The position numbers were made by a program, and so were the translations under genes. From the NCBI RefSeq assembly GCF_010894435.1, contig NZ_JAAIXZ010000002.1, forward strand, positions 248,001 to 312,000: a DNA stretch of 64,000 nt, read 5' to 3'. The stretch is from Pyxidicoccus trucidator (lineage in GTDB: Bacteria > Myxococcota > Myxococcia > Myxococcales > Myxococcaceae). A model generated the notes under the pieces. It had not been told where the DNA came from, did not search any database, and was given only the letters and a program-made list of their open reading frames with translations. Of the stretch, positions 15,432 through 24,279 are shown one piece after another (within the stretch, counting starts at the first letter, position 1; the number at the start of each line of letters is the position of its first letter).

Positions 15432-16343
15432 TCAGTCCCCGTTCGGGTCCCACTCGGAGATGTCCTTCTTGGGCTCCGGGGGCGGCGTCGGGCGGGGCGC
15501 GGCCTTCGTGGTCGTCGTCGCGGGCTGCCGCGTGGGCGGCGGCGCCGGCAGCACGGCCGGTTCGTCATCCAGCAGCGGGTCCTTCTCCTCGCTGCTCGCG
15601 GCCACGGTGGGCGGGGGCTTCACCGGCTCGGGCTTCACGGGCGCCGCGGCCGGCTTCACCGGCGCGGCCTTCGTCCCCGACTTCGCCACGGGCGCGGGCG
15701 CCGGCTCGGGCTTCGCGTCCATCGGCTCCAGGTCGTCCCCCCCGGACTTCGCCTCCGGCTCCGGCGCCACGTCCGAGGCCCGGTACCCGCTGCGCTTCGG
15801 ACCCTCCGCCGAGCTCCCCAGCACGGCCTCCTCCGCGTTCGCCCGGCTCGAAGTCCCTCGTCGAGGGATGTTCACAGGCGGCTCGGACGGTGCCGGCGGC
15901 ACCTCCTCACGGCTCGACTGGTACGACTCCTTCCGGTTCGTCCCGCCCTTCGCGTCGTCAGGCGGCAGGTCAGCGTACGGGTCGCCCCCGCGAGGCTTGC
16001 GCGGTGCCGGCTCGTCGTCGTCCCCGAACGGGTCCTCTTCGCGGTCCTTCTTCTTCGCCTTCTTCCGTGACGGCTCCGACCTGCTGCGCGTCGGGCGCAC
16101 CTCGTCGGCGACCACGCCGGGCGGCAGGTCCTTCAGCGACGAGTGGCGGTTGGCGCACAGGTCCACGTTCTCCTGGCAGTCGGCGAGGCACTGGGTGAGC
16201 TGCTTGATGGCGCGCCCGCTGCCTCCGAACTCGATGGAGCAGTCCTCCTTGCACGTGGAGTAGTCCTCCTGGCAGCCGGAGGGAATCGCGGCGGCGGCGG
16301 AGCCGGCGGAGAGGAACAGGACGAGGAGCAGGTGGGCACGCAT
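15432..16343 (-). CDS. Secreted twin-CX3C protein with Pro/Lys-rich tail
   Basis: A 303-residue protein from ATG 16343 (MRAHLLLVLFLSAGSAAAA), a signal peptide. Just after cleavage is a mirror-symmetric cysteine set: C24-x6-C31-x3-C35-x16-C52-x3-C56-x6-C63. This is a helical-hairpin layout like twin-CX3C/CHCH proteins and would form three stacked disulfides in the periplasm. The remaining about 240 residues are low complexity: an acidic/basic segment, then Pro/Ala/Lys-rich sequence without predicted fold. The partner is unknown. The long upstream extension of this frame crosses the opposite-strand nucleosidase gene and is rejected. It may tether or crosslink envelope proteins, but that is only a guess. 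Confidence 0.75.
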   Translation of the reverse strand: MRAHLLLVLFLSAGSAAAAIPSGCQEDYSTCKEDCSIEFGGSGRAIKQLTQCLADCQENVDLCANRHSSLKDLPPGVVADEVRPTRSRSEPSRKKAKKKDREEDPFGDDDEPAPRKPRGGDPYADLPPDDAKGGTNRKESYQSSREEVPPAPSEPPVNIPRRGTSSRANAEEAVLGSSAEGPKRSGYRASDVAPEPEAKSGGDDLEPMDAKPEPAPAPVAKSGTKAAPVKPAAAPVKPEPVKPPPTVAASSEEKDPLLDDEPAVLPAPPPTRQPATTTTKAAPRPTPPPEPKKDISEWDPNGD

Positions 16344-16439
16344 GACGAATGCGAAAACTACCAGTCTTCTCGCCTTCCGGCTCCAGGGGCCCGCGCTATG
16401 GTTCGCCCCTTGGGAACAATCACGCCCAGAGGAGGCACA

Positions 16440-17333
16440 TTGGCTGTCGTCAGGGTGGGCATCATCGGGAGCCACGGACTCGGGCAGCAGCTCGGAGTCG
16501 TGGGTCGGGGAGAATCCCACATCCTGGAGACCCCCTTCGGCCCCCACGCCGGCCCCATCGTCACCACCGAGCTGGACGGCGTGCCCGTGGCCTACGTGTC
16601 CCGCCATGGCCCCGGTCACCTCTACAACGCCACCCGCGCCCCGTACCGCGCCAACCTCTTCGCCCTGAAGCTGCTCGGCGTCACCCACGTGCTCGCCACC
16701 GGCATCGTGGGCAGCCTTCGCGAGCACCTCCACCCGCTCCAGCTCGTCCTGCCGGACCAGGTCATCGACCGCACCTACCGCCGGCCCTGCACCTTCTACG
16801 ACGACGTCGCCGTCCACGTGGAGCTGGGCAATCCGTTCTGTGCCTCGCTCCGGCAGGTTCTCATCGAAGCCGCGAACCCCCAGGGAACCACCGTCCACCC
16901 CGCGGCCACCTATGTCTGCGTCGAGGGCCCCGCGCTCAGCACTCGTGCGGAGAGTCTTCTCTACCGGACGTGGGGTGCGGACCTCGTCGGCATGACGGTC
17001 ATGCCCGAGGCCCGCCTCGCGCGGGAGGCGGAGATGCACTACGCGATGGTGGCCCTGACCACCGATTACGACTCGTGGCGGACTCCACCCCCGGGCCAGG
17101 AGCCCGAGGAATTGCTCACGCAGGTCTCCCACAACGTCCAGGTCGTCACGAGCAGCGCCGCCGCCCTCATCCGCTGTGCGGTGCCTCGCATCGCGGAGGC
17201 CCACGGCCAGGGCTGCCGCTGTGACACCGCACTGGCCATGGCCATCGCCACGGATAGGGCCCGCATTCCCAACGAGGTCCGCTCCCGGCTTCGTCCACTG
17301 CTGGGCAGATACCTTCCGCCCAACGTCGCCTAG
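16440..17333 (+). CDS. MTA phosphorylase-like purine nucleoside phosphorylase
   Basis: A 297-residue protein. The start is taken as TTG 16440 because AGAGGAGG (16428-16435) lies just upstream; an in-frame ATG at 16398 is the alternative. The sequence follows the MTAP/PNP family: VGIIGSHGLGQQLG (phosphate loop), TPFGPHAGPIV, VSRHGPGHLYNATRAPYRANLFALKLLG, then YVCVEGPALSTRAES and LVGMTVMPEARLAREAEM (nucleoside ribose and base contacts). It should cleave 5'-methylthioadenosine or a purine nucleoside with phosphate. The usual GGP-E-F-T-R strand is altered to EGPALSTRAE, so specificity is uncertain. Confidence 0.88.
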   Translation: MAVVRVGIIGSHGLGQQLGVVGRGESHILETPFGPHAGPIVTTELDGVPVAYVSRHGPGHLYNATRAPYRANLFALKLLGVTHVLATGIVGSLREHLHPLQLVLPDQVIDRTYRRPCTFYDDVAVHVELGNPFCASLRQVLIEAANPQGTTVHPAATYVCVEGPALSTRAESLLYRTWGADLVGMTVMPEARLAREAEMHYAMVALTTDYDSWRTPPPGQEPEELLTQVSHNVQVVTSSAAALIRCAVPRIAEAHGQGCRCDTALAMAIATDRARIPNEVRSRLRPLLGRYLPPNVA

Positions 17334-17428
17334 TCACCCGGCGGGCGCCTGCCTGCCCGCCTGCTGCCATCCGCCAGCGCCGTACCCACCTTGCTTCCCC
17401 CGGGGGGACTTCGAGCGAGGAGGGGTGC

Positions 17429-18478
17429 ATGCGGTTGCCCAGGCTCAAATACCTGACGTGGCGTGAGTTCGGCCGGCGCTTCGTGAAGGAGTTCCAGGAA
17501 GACACCGTCACGGACATCGCCGCCCAGCTCTCCTACTACCTCCTCTTCTCGCTCTTCCCGTTCCTCTTCACCCTCTTCACGCTCGTCGCCTACATGCCCT
17601 TCGCTCCGGGCGCGGTGGACGCGATGCTGGACCGCATCCGCCCGCTGGTGCCCGGAGACGCGCTGGACCTGGTGACGGGCCACCTGCAGTCGTTGGTCAA
17701 CCAGCCGAGGCCGAAGCTCCTGACGTTGGGTCTCGTCATCGCCCTGTGGACGGCCTCGCGTGGCGTGGACGCCCTGCGCAAGGCGCTCAACCTGGCCTAC
17801 GACGTGCCGGAGTCCCGCCCCATCTGGAAGACGCAGGGGCTGGCCATGCTGGTGACGCTCATCGGCACGCTGCTCATCCCGCTGTCCTTCACCGTGTTCC
17901 TGCTCGGCGGGCGGCTGGGTGCGTGGCTCGCGGACAAGCTCCAACTCGTCGACCAGTTCTACGTCCTCTGGTCCTGGCTGCGCTGGCCCTTCACCGCGGG
18001 GCTGGTGATGCTGGCGCTCGCGCTCTGCTACTACCTGCTCCCCGACGTGAAGCAGAAGTTCAAGTACATCACCCCCGGCTCCATGCTGGGCACGGGCATC
18101 TGGCTGCTGAGCACGTGGGGCTTCACGCAGTATGTGGAGCACTTCGGCAAGTACAACGTCACCTACGGCTCCATCGGCGGTGTCGTGGTGCTGATGCTGT
18201 GGCTCTACATCTCCGGGCTCGTCTTCATCCTCGGCGGCGAAATCAACGCCATCCTCGAGCATGCCTCCGCGGAGGGGAAGGAGAAGGGCGCCCGCGACTT
18301 CAACGAGGCCGCACCGCTGGAGCCACCCATCAAGACGCCCGGCGCCGCGAAGAGCGCCAGCAGCGCGAAGAAGTCGCGGCTGGCGCGCTTCCGGTGGAGG
18401 CGGCGCGTGGCCCGGGGGCAGTCCCCCGAGCCCACCGCGGCGGAGCTGGAGCGCGAGCCCCCGTCCCACCTGCACTGA
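17429..18478 (+). CDS. YihY/BrkB-family inner-membrane protein
   Basis: A 349-residue polytopic protein; the start follows GAGGAGGGG. About six hydrophobic segments and the family motifs are visible: AAQLSYYLLFSLFPFLFTLF near residue 30, SRGVDALRKALNLAYDVPE, CYYLLPDVKQKFKYITPGSM and YGSIGGVVVLMLWLYISGLVFILGGEINA. The YihY/BrkB (formerly ribonuclease BN) family has no settled function. The last about 60 residues are a Lys/Arg/Ala-rich cytoplasmic tail. It converges on the M48 protease gene 12 bp away. Confidence 0.93.
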   Translation: MRLPRLKYLTWREFGRRFVKEFQEDTVTDIAAQLSYYLLFSLFPFLFTLFTLVAYMPFAPGAVDAMLDRIRPLVPGDALDLVTGHLQSLVNQPRPKLLTLGLVIALWTASRGVDALRKALNLAYDVPESRPIWKTQGLAMLVTLIGTLLIPLSFTVFLLGGRLGAWLADKLQLVDQFYVLWSWLRWPFTAGLVMLALALCYYLLPDVKQKFKYITPGSMLGTGIWLLSTWGFTQYVEHFGKYNVTYGSIGGVVVLMLWLYISGLVFILGGEINAILEHASAEGKEKGARDFNEAAPLEPPIKTPGAAKSASSAKKSRLARFRWRRRVARGQSPEPTAAELEREPPSHLH

Positions 18479-18490
18479 GCGGCGAGTCGC

Positions 18491-19318
18491 CTACTTCGCG
18501 CCCAGCTTCTGCTTGATGGCCGGCAGCCCGCCCGGGCTGTTGTTGCTGCCGCGCAGGTTGTTCTGCGAGATGATCTTCTGGATGTTCGCGATGCGGTCCT
18601 TGTTGGGCGGGTGCGTGCTCAGCCACTTCATGAAGCCCGGCCCTTCGCCGCCCTGCTGCGCCTGGAGCTTCTGGAAGAAGGTGATGAGCCCGCGCGGGTC
18701 ATACCCGGCGCCGGACGCGTAGCGGGCGCCGTACTCGTCCGCCTCGATTTCCTCGCCGCGGCCGTGGGCCAGCATCGTCCCGCCACCCACCAGCTGCGCG
18801 GCGATGGTCCCCACCGCGCTGGGGTTCTTCCCGAGCGCCGCCTGGGTGACTGCCTGAAGGCCGAGCGTGTTCACCATGGCGCGCGCCGAGTGACGGCCCA
18901 CCACATGGCCCGCCTCGTGCGCCATGACGCCGGCCAGCTCCGCCTCCGTGTCCGAGGCCAGGATGAGGCCCGTGTACACGTAGAGGTAGCCGCCCGGCGT
19001 GGCGAACGCGTTCACCGTCTTCGGGTCGTCGATGACGTTGATCTTCCACTTCACGCCAGGCCGGTCCTTGGTGGCCTGCCGGAGGATGGGCGAAGAGAGG
19101 CTGCGCACGTAGTCGACGACGGCGGCGTCCTGGACGTACTTGACCTTCTCCTTCGTCTCCAGCTCCTGCTTCACCTGCTTGCCCAGGTCCTCCTCCTGCT
19201 CGTCGGAGATGAGGGTGGCCGCGATGGCCTTCTCCGCCTGGATGCGCTGCTTGGTACAGCCTGCCGTCAGGCCCATCGCCAGGGTGAGGCCCAGTAACAT
19301 CGAGAGGATTCGCTGCAT
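18491..19318 (-). CDS. M48-family metalloprotease lipoprotein
   Basis: A 275-residue protein from ATG 19318 (MQRILSMLLGLTLAMGLTAGC), with lipobox TAG/C. The zinc site HEAGH (about 134-138) sits in GVMAHEAGHVVGRHSAR, with the third ligand in EEIEADEYGARY and the downstream STHPPNKDR typical of periplasmic M48 proteases such as LoiP/BepA. It probably degrades or trims misfolded envelope proteins on the periplasmic face. A helical N-terminal section (KAIAATLISDEQEEDLGKQV) is the usual BepA/LoiP pre-domain. It diverges from ku across 237 bp. Confidence 0.93.
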   Translation of the reverse strand: MQRILSMLLGLTLAMGLTAGCTKQRIQAEKAIAATLISDEQEEDLGKQVKQELETKEKVKYVQDAAVVDYVRSLSSPILRQATKDRPGVKWKINVIDDPKTVNAFATPGGYLYVYTGLILASDTEAELAGVMAHEAGHVVGRHSARAMVNTLGLQAVTQAALGKNPSAVGTIAAQLVGGGTMLAHGRGEEIEADEYGARYASGAGYDPRGLITFFQKLQAQQGGEGPGFMKWLSTHPPNKDRIANIQKIISQNNLRGSNNSPGGLPAIKQKLGAK

Positions 19319-19555
19319 GACCAGGAGTGCCTTCCTTTCCAGGGGTTGAACGGAGCCGGCCGACTCTTCGTCAGCCCTGCCCTCGCGGCAAGCGCCGTGT
19401 GCTGCTTCGAAGGCGTCAATCCAAAGGGCCTTCACCTTTCCTGCTCCCCGCCCGCGCACCGGCCAGGGGGCCCGGCGAGCCTTGCGAGACGGGAAGGGGA
19501 TACGGACCTTTCAGGATGGCCGGTGCCCGGGGCCCGGGCACCGTGGGAGGCCCCG

Positions 19556-20509
19556 ATGTCACGTCCCGTATGGGTAGGCTCGCTGAGCTTCGGGCTGGTG
19601 AGTGTCCCGGTGAGGCTCTACAGCGCAGTCAGCCCCCGGCAGGTCCAATTCCACCTCCTGCATGACGCCGACGGCGCCCGCATCCAGAACAAGCGGGTGT
19701 GCTCGGCGGACGGTGAGGAGGTGGCCTACGAGCACGTGGTGAAGGGGTACGAGCTGGGCGACGGCGGCTACGTGGAGGTGACGCGCGGGGAGCTGGAGGC
19801 CTTCGACCCGGGTGCCAGCCGCGTCATCGAGCTGGAGGACTTCGTCGAGGCCGGGGAGATAGACCCGCTCTACTACGACTCGCCCTACCACCTGGTCCCC
19901 GCGGAGGGAGCGGAGCACGCGTACTCGCTGCTGGTGGCCACGCTGCGCGAGGCGGGCCGGGTGGGCATCGGCCGCTTCGTCCTGTACCACAAGGGGCACC
20001 TGTGCGCGGTTCGGCCCCATGGACGGGGGTTGCTCCTGTCCACGCTCCACTACGCGGAAGAGGTGGTGTCCCAGGAGAGCTTCTCCGAGCTGGCGCTCGC
20101 GGGCCAGCGTCCCCGGGAGCGGGAGCTGGCGGCGGCGATGAGCCTCGTCGAGGCCCGCGCCACGCGCTTCGAGCCCCGGCGCTACCACGACGTCCACCGC
20201 GAGCGGCTGCTGGCCTTCATCGAGCGCCGCGCCGCGAAGACGCGCCCGAAGGCGGAGAAGCGGCCCGCGCATGCCGGGGCCACCGCGGGGCCCGCCGAGG
20301 CCGGCGACCTGCTGACGGCACTGGAGCAGAGCGTGGCCGCGCTCCGGGCCGGCCAGCCGCTACCGCCGCCCGCTCAGGGGGCGCTGCGACTGCGCCCGCA
20401 GGCCTCGGCGCGCGAGGTCCGGGAGCGGAGCGGCGGAGGCGAGAGCTCCGGTTCCAGCACCCCGGTCACCCGGCGGAAGAAGGACGAGGGCGGAGAGCCC
20501 TCGGCCTGA
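19556..20509 (+). CDS. ku: Non-homologous end-joining protein Ku
   Basis: A 317-residue prokaryotic Ku starting MSRPVWVGSLSFGLVSVPVRLY, the canonical opening; upstream in-frame sequence is not Ku-like. The bridge/beta-barrel core follows (FHLLHDADGARIQNKRVCSADGEEV, LEDFVEAGEIDPLYYDSPYHLVP, RFVLYHKGHLCAVRPHGRGLLLSTLHYAEEV). The C-terminus is a Lys/Arg-rich flexible tail beyond about residue 235, which in other bacteria contacts LigD or DNA. It binds double-strand break ends. No LigD gene lies in the window. Confidence 0.96.
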   Translation: MSRPVWVGSLSFGLVSVPVRLYSAVSPRQVQFHLLHDADGARIQNKRVCSADGEEVAYEHVVKGYELGDGGYVEVTRGELEAFDPGASRVIELEDFVEAGEIDPLYYDSPYHLVPAEGAEHAYSLLVATLREAGRVGIGRFVLYHKGHLCAVRPHGRGLLLSTLHYAEEVVSQESFSELALAGQRPRERELAAAMSLVEARATRFEPRRYHDVHRERLLAFIERRAAKTRPKAEKRPAHAGATAGPAEAGDLLTALEQSVAALRAGQPLPPPAQGALRLRPQASAREVRERSGGGESSGSSTPVTRRKKDEGGEPSA

Positions 20510-20539
20510 GTCCTCCCGCCGGGAGCGGGCAAGGCGTGA

Positions 20540-21148
20540 CTACTTCAGCCGGCCTTCGCAGGCGTCGTAGTCGATGTTGGAGAAGTACGCGTCCACGTAC
20601 TTGCCGCGCTCGTTCGCCTTGTAGTCCGGCGTGAAGGCGTGCTCCCACGCGTCCATGATGATGATGGGCCTGAAGCCGGCGATGTTGTTGGTCTCGTGCA
20701 GGGTGATCCAGTGGTTGGACAGCCACCCGGTGCGCGGGTCCTGGAACGTCACGGCCCAGCCGATGCCCGGCATGGTGGCCACGGCCTTGAAGTCCGCGAA
20801 CCAGTTCTCGAAGGAGCCGAAGCTCTCCTCCATGGCCTTCTTCAGCTTCGCCGGCGGCGTGGCGCCCGAGCCACCCGGCTTCATGTTGCCGAAGTAGTAC
20901 TCGTGGAGGACCATGCCGTTGTACTCGAAGCCCAGCCGGCGGGTCATCTCCGCGTACGCCGGGTTGGTGCCAGCGGCCTCGCCCTTGAGCTGCAGGCCCG
21001 AGAGGGACTCGGTCAGCTTGTTGGTGCGGTTGACATAGCCCTCGTACAGCTTGAAGTGGGTCTCCAGCACCGCGTCGCTGAGGCCCTTGAGGCCCTTGAG
21101 CTGCGGGAACGTCATCGGCGCGTACTTCTTCTGCGGCATATCCGCCAT
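20540..21148 (-). CDS. Fe/Mn superoxide dismutase family protein
   Basis: A 202-residue SOD-family protein from ATG 21148 (MADMPQKKYAPMTF). The four metal ligands can be placed: a His in LETHFKLYEGYVNRTN (about 31), H in MVLHEYYFGNM (about 82), and D and H in IMDAWEHAFTPDY. The region FGSFENWFADFKAVATMPGIGWAV matches the family. Some second-sphere residues differ from standard SodA/SodB (LHEYYF where NHxFYW is usual), so it may be a divergent or altered-metal SOD. It converges on ku and diverges from mutM; all three would limit or repair oxidative damage. Confidence 0.9.
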   Translation of the reverse strand: MADMPQKKYAPMTFPQLKGLKGLSDAVLETHFKLYEGYVNRTNKLTESLSGLQLKGEAAGTNPAYAEMTRRLGFEYNGMVLHEYYFGNMKPGGSGATPPAKLKKAMEESFGSFENWFADFKAVATMPGIGWAVTFQDPRTGWLSNHWITLHETNNIAGFRPIIIMDAWEHAFTPDYKANERGKYVDAYFSNIDYDACEGRLK

Positions 21149-21300
21149 GCTGCCTCCAGAGAATGGATGTTGCTGATGGGTCGGAAGCCGCCTCATAACG
21201 GAGGCGGAGCCTCACGGCGTGGAGAACTTCACGCCGGTGTGCGCGGCACGACAAGTAAGAAATGCGTGGGGCCCGTACAGGGTGCTATGTGCCCTGGCGG

Positions 21301-22146
21301 ATGCCTGAGCTTCCGGAAGTGGAGATCGCCCGGCGCAACCTCGTGCGCTGGTTCGGCGGCAGGCGCCTCGTGCGCGCCGAGGCCGACGACACCCGCATCT
21401 TCCGGGGCGCGGAGCTCCATCAGTTCTCCGAGCTGTCCGGCCGGCTGGAGTCCCTGGTCCGCCGGGGCAAGTACCTCCTCTTCGCCTTCGAGGGGGGACG
21501 GGGCCTGCTGGGCCACCTGGGGATGACGGGCAAGTTCGTCCGCCGCACCGAGGGGCTGGTGGAGCCCTACAGCCGCGCCCGCTTCCACCTGGACGACGGG
21601 CATGTCCTCCACTTCGCCGACGCGAGGATGTTCGGCCGCCTGGAGCCCGCGCCCGCCCCGCTCCTGCGCGAGCTGGACGTGGTGAAGGCCCTGGGACGAG
21701 ACCCTCTGGCGGACGGCCTCACCGCGGGCCAGCTGGAGAAGGCCGTGGCCTCCTCCCGGCAGGCCCTCAAGGTGGCGCTGATGGACCAGGGGCGGATCAC
21801 CGGCCTGGGCAACATCCACGCCGCCGAGGCCCTCTTCCGTGCCGGAATCCACCCCTCCCGGGAGCCCGCCTCCCTCACCCCGGACGAGTGGAAGCGCCTG
21901 GTGGGGGCCATCCGGGCCACCATCGACTTCGGCCTGAAGGAGCAGGAGGGCGAGGAACCCGTGTACCTGGAGGAGGGCCTCACGGAGAACCCGTTCCTCG
22001 TCTATGGCCGTGCCGGAGGCCCATGCTCCCGGTGCGGGAGCCCCGTGGAGTCCTTCCCCCAGGGCGGCCGAACCACCCACTTCTGCCCGAAATGCCAGCC
22101 CCGCTCAGGCGTTCACGCGTCGAAGCCTCGGGCCGGTAAGCGTTGA
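21301..22146 (+). CDS. mutM: DNA-formamidopyrimidine glycosylase
   Basis: A 281-residue Fpg/MutM. The start is fixed by the catalytic N-terminus MPELPEVEIARRN (Pro2 is the nucleophile, Glu3 follows). Further marks are RRGKYLLFAFEGG with the catalytic Lys, LGHLGMTGKF, QGRITGLGNIHAAEALFRAGIHP (helix-two-turn-helix) and the C-terminal zinc finger CSRCGSPVESFPQGGRTTHFCPKCQ. It removes 8-oxoguanine and other oxidised purines and nicks the AP site. The longer upstream frame is rejected. Confidence 0.96.
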   Translation: MPELPEVEIARRNLVRWFGGRRLVRAEADDTRIFRGAELHQFSELSGRLESLVRRGKYLLFAFEGGRGLLGHLGMTGKFVRRTEGLVEPYSRARFHLDDGHVLHFADARMFGRLEPAPAPLLRELDVVKALGRDPLADGLTAGQLEKAVASSRQALKVALMDQGRITGLGNIHAAEALFRAGIHPSREPASLTPDEWKRLVGAIRATIDFGLKEQEGEEPVYLEEGLTENPFLVYGRAGGPCSRCGSPVESFPQGGRTTHFCPKCQPRSGVHASKPRAGKR

Positions 22147-22222
22147 CACCCCCATGTCCCGTGGCTTGAATCGCCCGCCTTTCAGACCCGGCCGCCCCGC
22201 GCGGCCCTGGAGAATGTTGCCC

Positions 22223-24022
22223 ATGTCTCACGCCCTGCTGGCGGCGCTGCTCGTCGCTTCATCCACGGCCACCGCCCAGACGCCGGTGCCCGAAGGTGGC
22301 ACGTCCGCGCCCGCGCCCGCCGCCACCGAGGCCGCGCCCGCCGCGCCCGCCACTCCTTCCTCCGCTGGCTCCGCTCAGGGCGACTCCGTCAGCCGCGAGG
22401 ACCTGGACGCCGCCAAGCAGGAGCTGCGCGAGGAGATCCGCGCCGAGGCCGCGAAGCAGTCGGTCGACTCCGGCGAGTGGAACGAGGAGTTCCCCGAGGA
22501 GAAGCGCAAGCTGGAGGTCTTCACGCTCGACGGCTACTTCCGCCTGCGCCCCACGCTCTTCTACAAGTTCGACCTGGGCAAGCAGCCCGGCCAGGAGCTC
22601 TTCCCGCGCTCGCCGCGCAGCGCCGCGGAGAACACCCAGTCCTTCGCCACCATGCGGCTGCGGATGGAGCCCACCTTCAACGTCTCCGAGCAGGTGAGCC
22701 TGAAGCTGGAGCTGCTCGGCCTGGACAACGTGGTGCTGGGCTCGCAGCCGGACATCCTCTACCCGGGTGACCAGCGCAACCTCTTCGGCATCTTCTCGGA
22801 GAGCCAGGACTCCGCCGTCGACATGCTGGAGGACTCCCTCAAGCTGCGCCGCGCCTACGGCGAGGTGAAGACGCCGGTGGGCATCCTGCGCTTCGGCCGC
22901 ATGGGCAGCCAGTGGGGCCTGGGCATGCTGCGCAACGACGGCACCTGCTTCGACTGCGACTACGGCGACACCGTGGACCGCGTGCAGTTCGTCACCAACC
23001 CCTTCGAGGGCTGGTACGTGACGCCGATGCTCGACTTCAACGGCGAGGGCGTCGTCGACGGGCGCGGCTCGGCGGGCGAGCCGGTGGACCTGTCCCAGTC
23101 GGACGACAGCCACGGCTGGGTCATCGTGATTGCCCGCCGGGACACCGACCCGGTCATCCGCTCCAAGCTGGACAACAACCAGGGCGTGCTCCAGTACGGC
23201 CTGCACTTCACCTACCGCACGCAGAACTGGGAGTACGACGCCAGCACCACGAACGGCACGGCCACCGGCTTCATCCCCCGCTCCGCCAAGCTCTACATCC
23301 CGGACCTCTGGCTGAAGTACGAGGAGAAGACCTGGCGGCTGGAGTTCGAGCTGGCCGGCATGTTCGGCGACATCGGCAACCGCGCGGTGGACGCGGGCGG
23401 CGCGAACGACCCCACGCTCAACCAGAGCCTGCGCGTGGCCCAGTTCGGCGGCGTGGCCCAGGGCGAGCTGAAGCTGCTGAACAACAAGCTGTCGCTCGGC
23501 CTGGAGCTGGGCTTCGCCTCGGGCGACAAGGCGCCCGGCTTCGGCAACCAGCCCGGGCGCCCCGGCTCCGGCACGCGCGGCGAGACGCTGCCGGGCGACT
23601 CCGAGGGCCCCCAGTACCGCTGTGACGCGGGCGGCTGCGGCGACAACGCCATCCGCAACTTCCGCTTCAACCGCGACTACCGCGTGGACCTCATCCTGTG
23701 GCGGGAGATCATCGGCGGCATCACCGACGCGTTCTATGTGCGGCCGTCGGTGAAGTACACCCTCACGGACGGGTTCGACCTGTACGGCCGGCTCATCTAC
23801 TCGCAGACGCTCTACGCGGAGTCGACGCCGTCCTTCACGAGCAGCTCGCTGGGCGTGGAGGCCAACGTGGGCGTGGACTACAAGACGGAGGACGGGTTCG
23901 TGGCGGGCGCCGCCTACGGCATCCTGTTCCCCATGAGCGGCCTGCAGGAGTTCGACCCGCTGCTGCGCGCGGAGTTCGAGACGCCGCAGACCATCCGCGG
24001 CTGGCTGGGCATCAACTTCTAG
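22223..24022 (+). CDS. TIGR04551-like outer-membrane protein
   Basis: A 599-residue secreted protein from ATG 22223 (MSHALLAALLVASSTATAQ), chosen over ATG 22214 because GGAG (22209-22212) is better spaced. A Pro/Ala linker and an acidic coiled segment (SREDLDAAKQELREEIRAEA) precede a long region of amphipathic strands rich in aromatic residues: GYFRLRPTLFYKF, RMEPTFNVSEQVSLKLELLG, YGLHFTYRTQNWEYD and FYVRPSVKYTLTDGFDLYGRL. This is an outer-membrane beta-barrel of the type found in myxobacterial TIGR04551 proteins. A pair of Cys motifs (GTCFDCDYG, RCDAGGCGD) may form loop disulfides. The cargo is unknown. It leads the lysine-biosynthesis operon. Confidence 0.85.
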   Translation: MSHALLAALLVASSTATAQTPVPEGGTSAPAPAATEAAPAAPATPSSAGSAQGDSVSREDLDAAKQELREEIRAEAAKQSVDSGEWNEEFPEEKRKLEVFTLDGYFRLRPTLFYKFDLGKQPGQELFPRSPRSAAENTQSFATMRLRMEPTFNVSEQVSLKLELLGLDNVVLGSQPDILYPGDQRNLFGIFSESQDSAVDMLEDSLKLRRAYGEVKTPVGILRFGRMGSQWGLGMLRNDGTCFDCDYGDTVDRVQFVTNPFEGWYVTPMLDFNGEGVVDGRGSAGEPVDLSQSDDSHGWVIVIARRDTDPVIRSKLDNNQGVLQYGLHFTYRTQNWEYDASTTNGTATGFIPRSAKLYIPDLWLKYEEKTWRLEFELAGMFGDIGNRAVDAGGANDPTLNQSLRVAQFGGVAQGELKLLNNKLSLGLELGFASGDKAPGFGNQPGRPGSGTRGETLPGDSEGPQYRCDAGGCGDNAIRNFRFNRDYRVDLILWREIIGGITDAFYVRPSVKYTLTDGFDLYGRLIYSQTLYAESTPSFTSSSLGVEANVGVDYKTEDGFVAGAAYGILFPMSGLQEFDPLLRAEFETPQTIRGWLGINF

Positions 24023-24024
24023 CC

Positions 24025-24279
24025 ATGCGCCACGTGCTCAAGTCCCTGGGCGTCGCCGCCGGCCTCGTGCTGGTGGTGGCGGCGTGTGGCATCAAGGGCT
24101 CGCCCAAGCCGCCTTTGCCGGCGCCCACTCCGTCCACGGAGACGCAGTCTCCCTCGGAGGAGCGCGCTCCCATCGAGCCCTCGGGGCCCATCATCTCCCC
24201 TGGCCAGGACGCGGGGACCGGCGTCCCGGACACCGTCGTTCCGGACACCGTCGTCCCCCCAGACACCGAGACACCGTGA
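24025..24279 (+). CDS. LptM-like small lipoprotein
   Basis: An 84-residue lipoprotein: MRHVLKSLGVAAGLVLVVAAC then GIKGSPKPPLPAP. The CGxKG-PxxxP motif right after the lipobox is the signature of LptM (YifL), which stabilises the LPS-assembly protein LptD in E. coli and lies next to lysA/dapF in many proteobacteria. The gene starts 2 bp after the outer-membrane protein stop and its TGA overlaps the GTG of lysA. The tail is disordered with the repeat PDTVV-PDTVV-PPDTETP. Calling it LptM rests on the motif plus lysA linkage and is inference. Confidence 0.75.
   Translation: MRHVLKSLGVAAGLVLVVAACGIKGSPKPPLPAPTPSTETQSPSEERAPIEPSGPIISPGQDAGTGVPDTVVPDTVVPPDTETP

Noticed and set aside
16143-17333. 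Long version of the phosphorylase frame starting at 16143
   Set aside because: The extra N-terminal 99 codons are opposite the twin-CX3C gene and lack family similarity; the family begins at about 16440.
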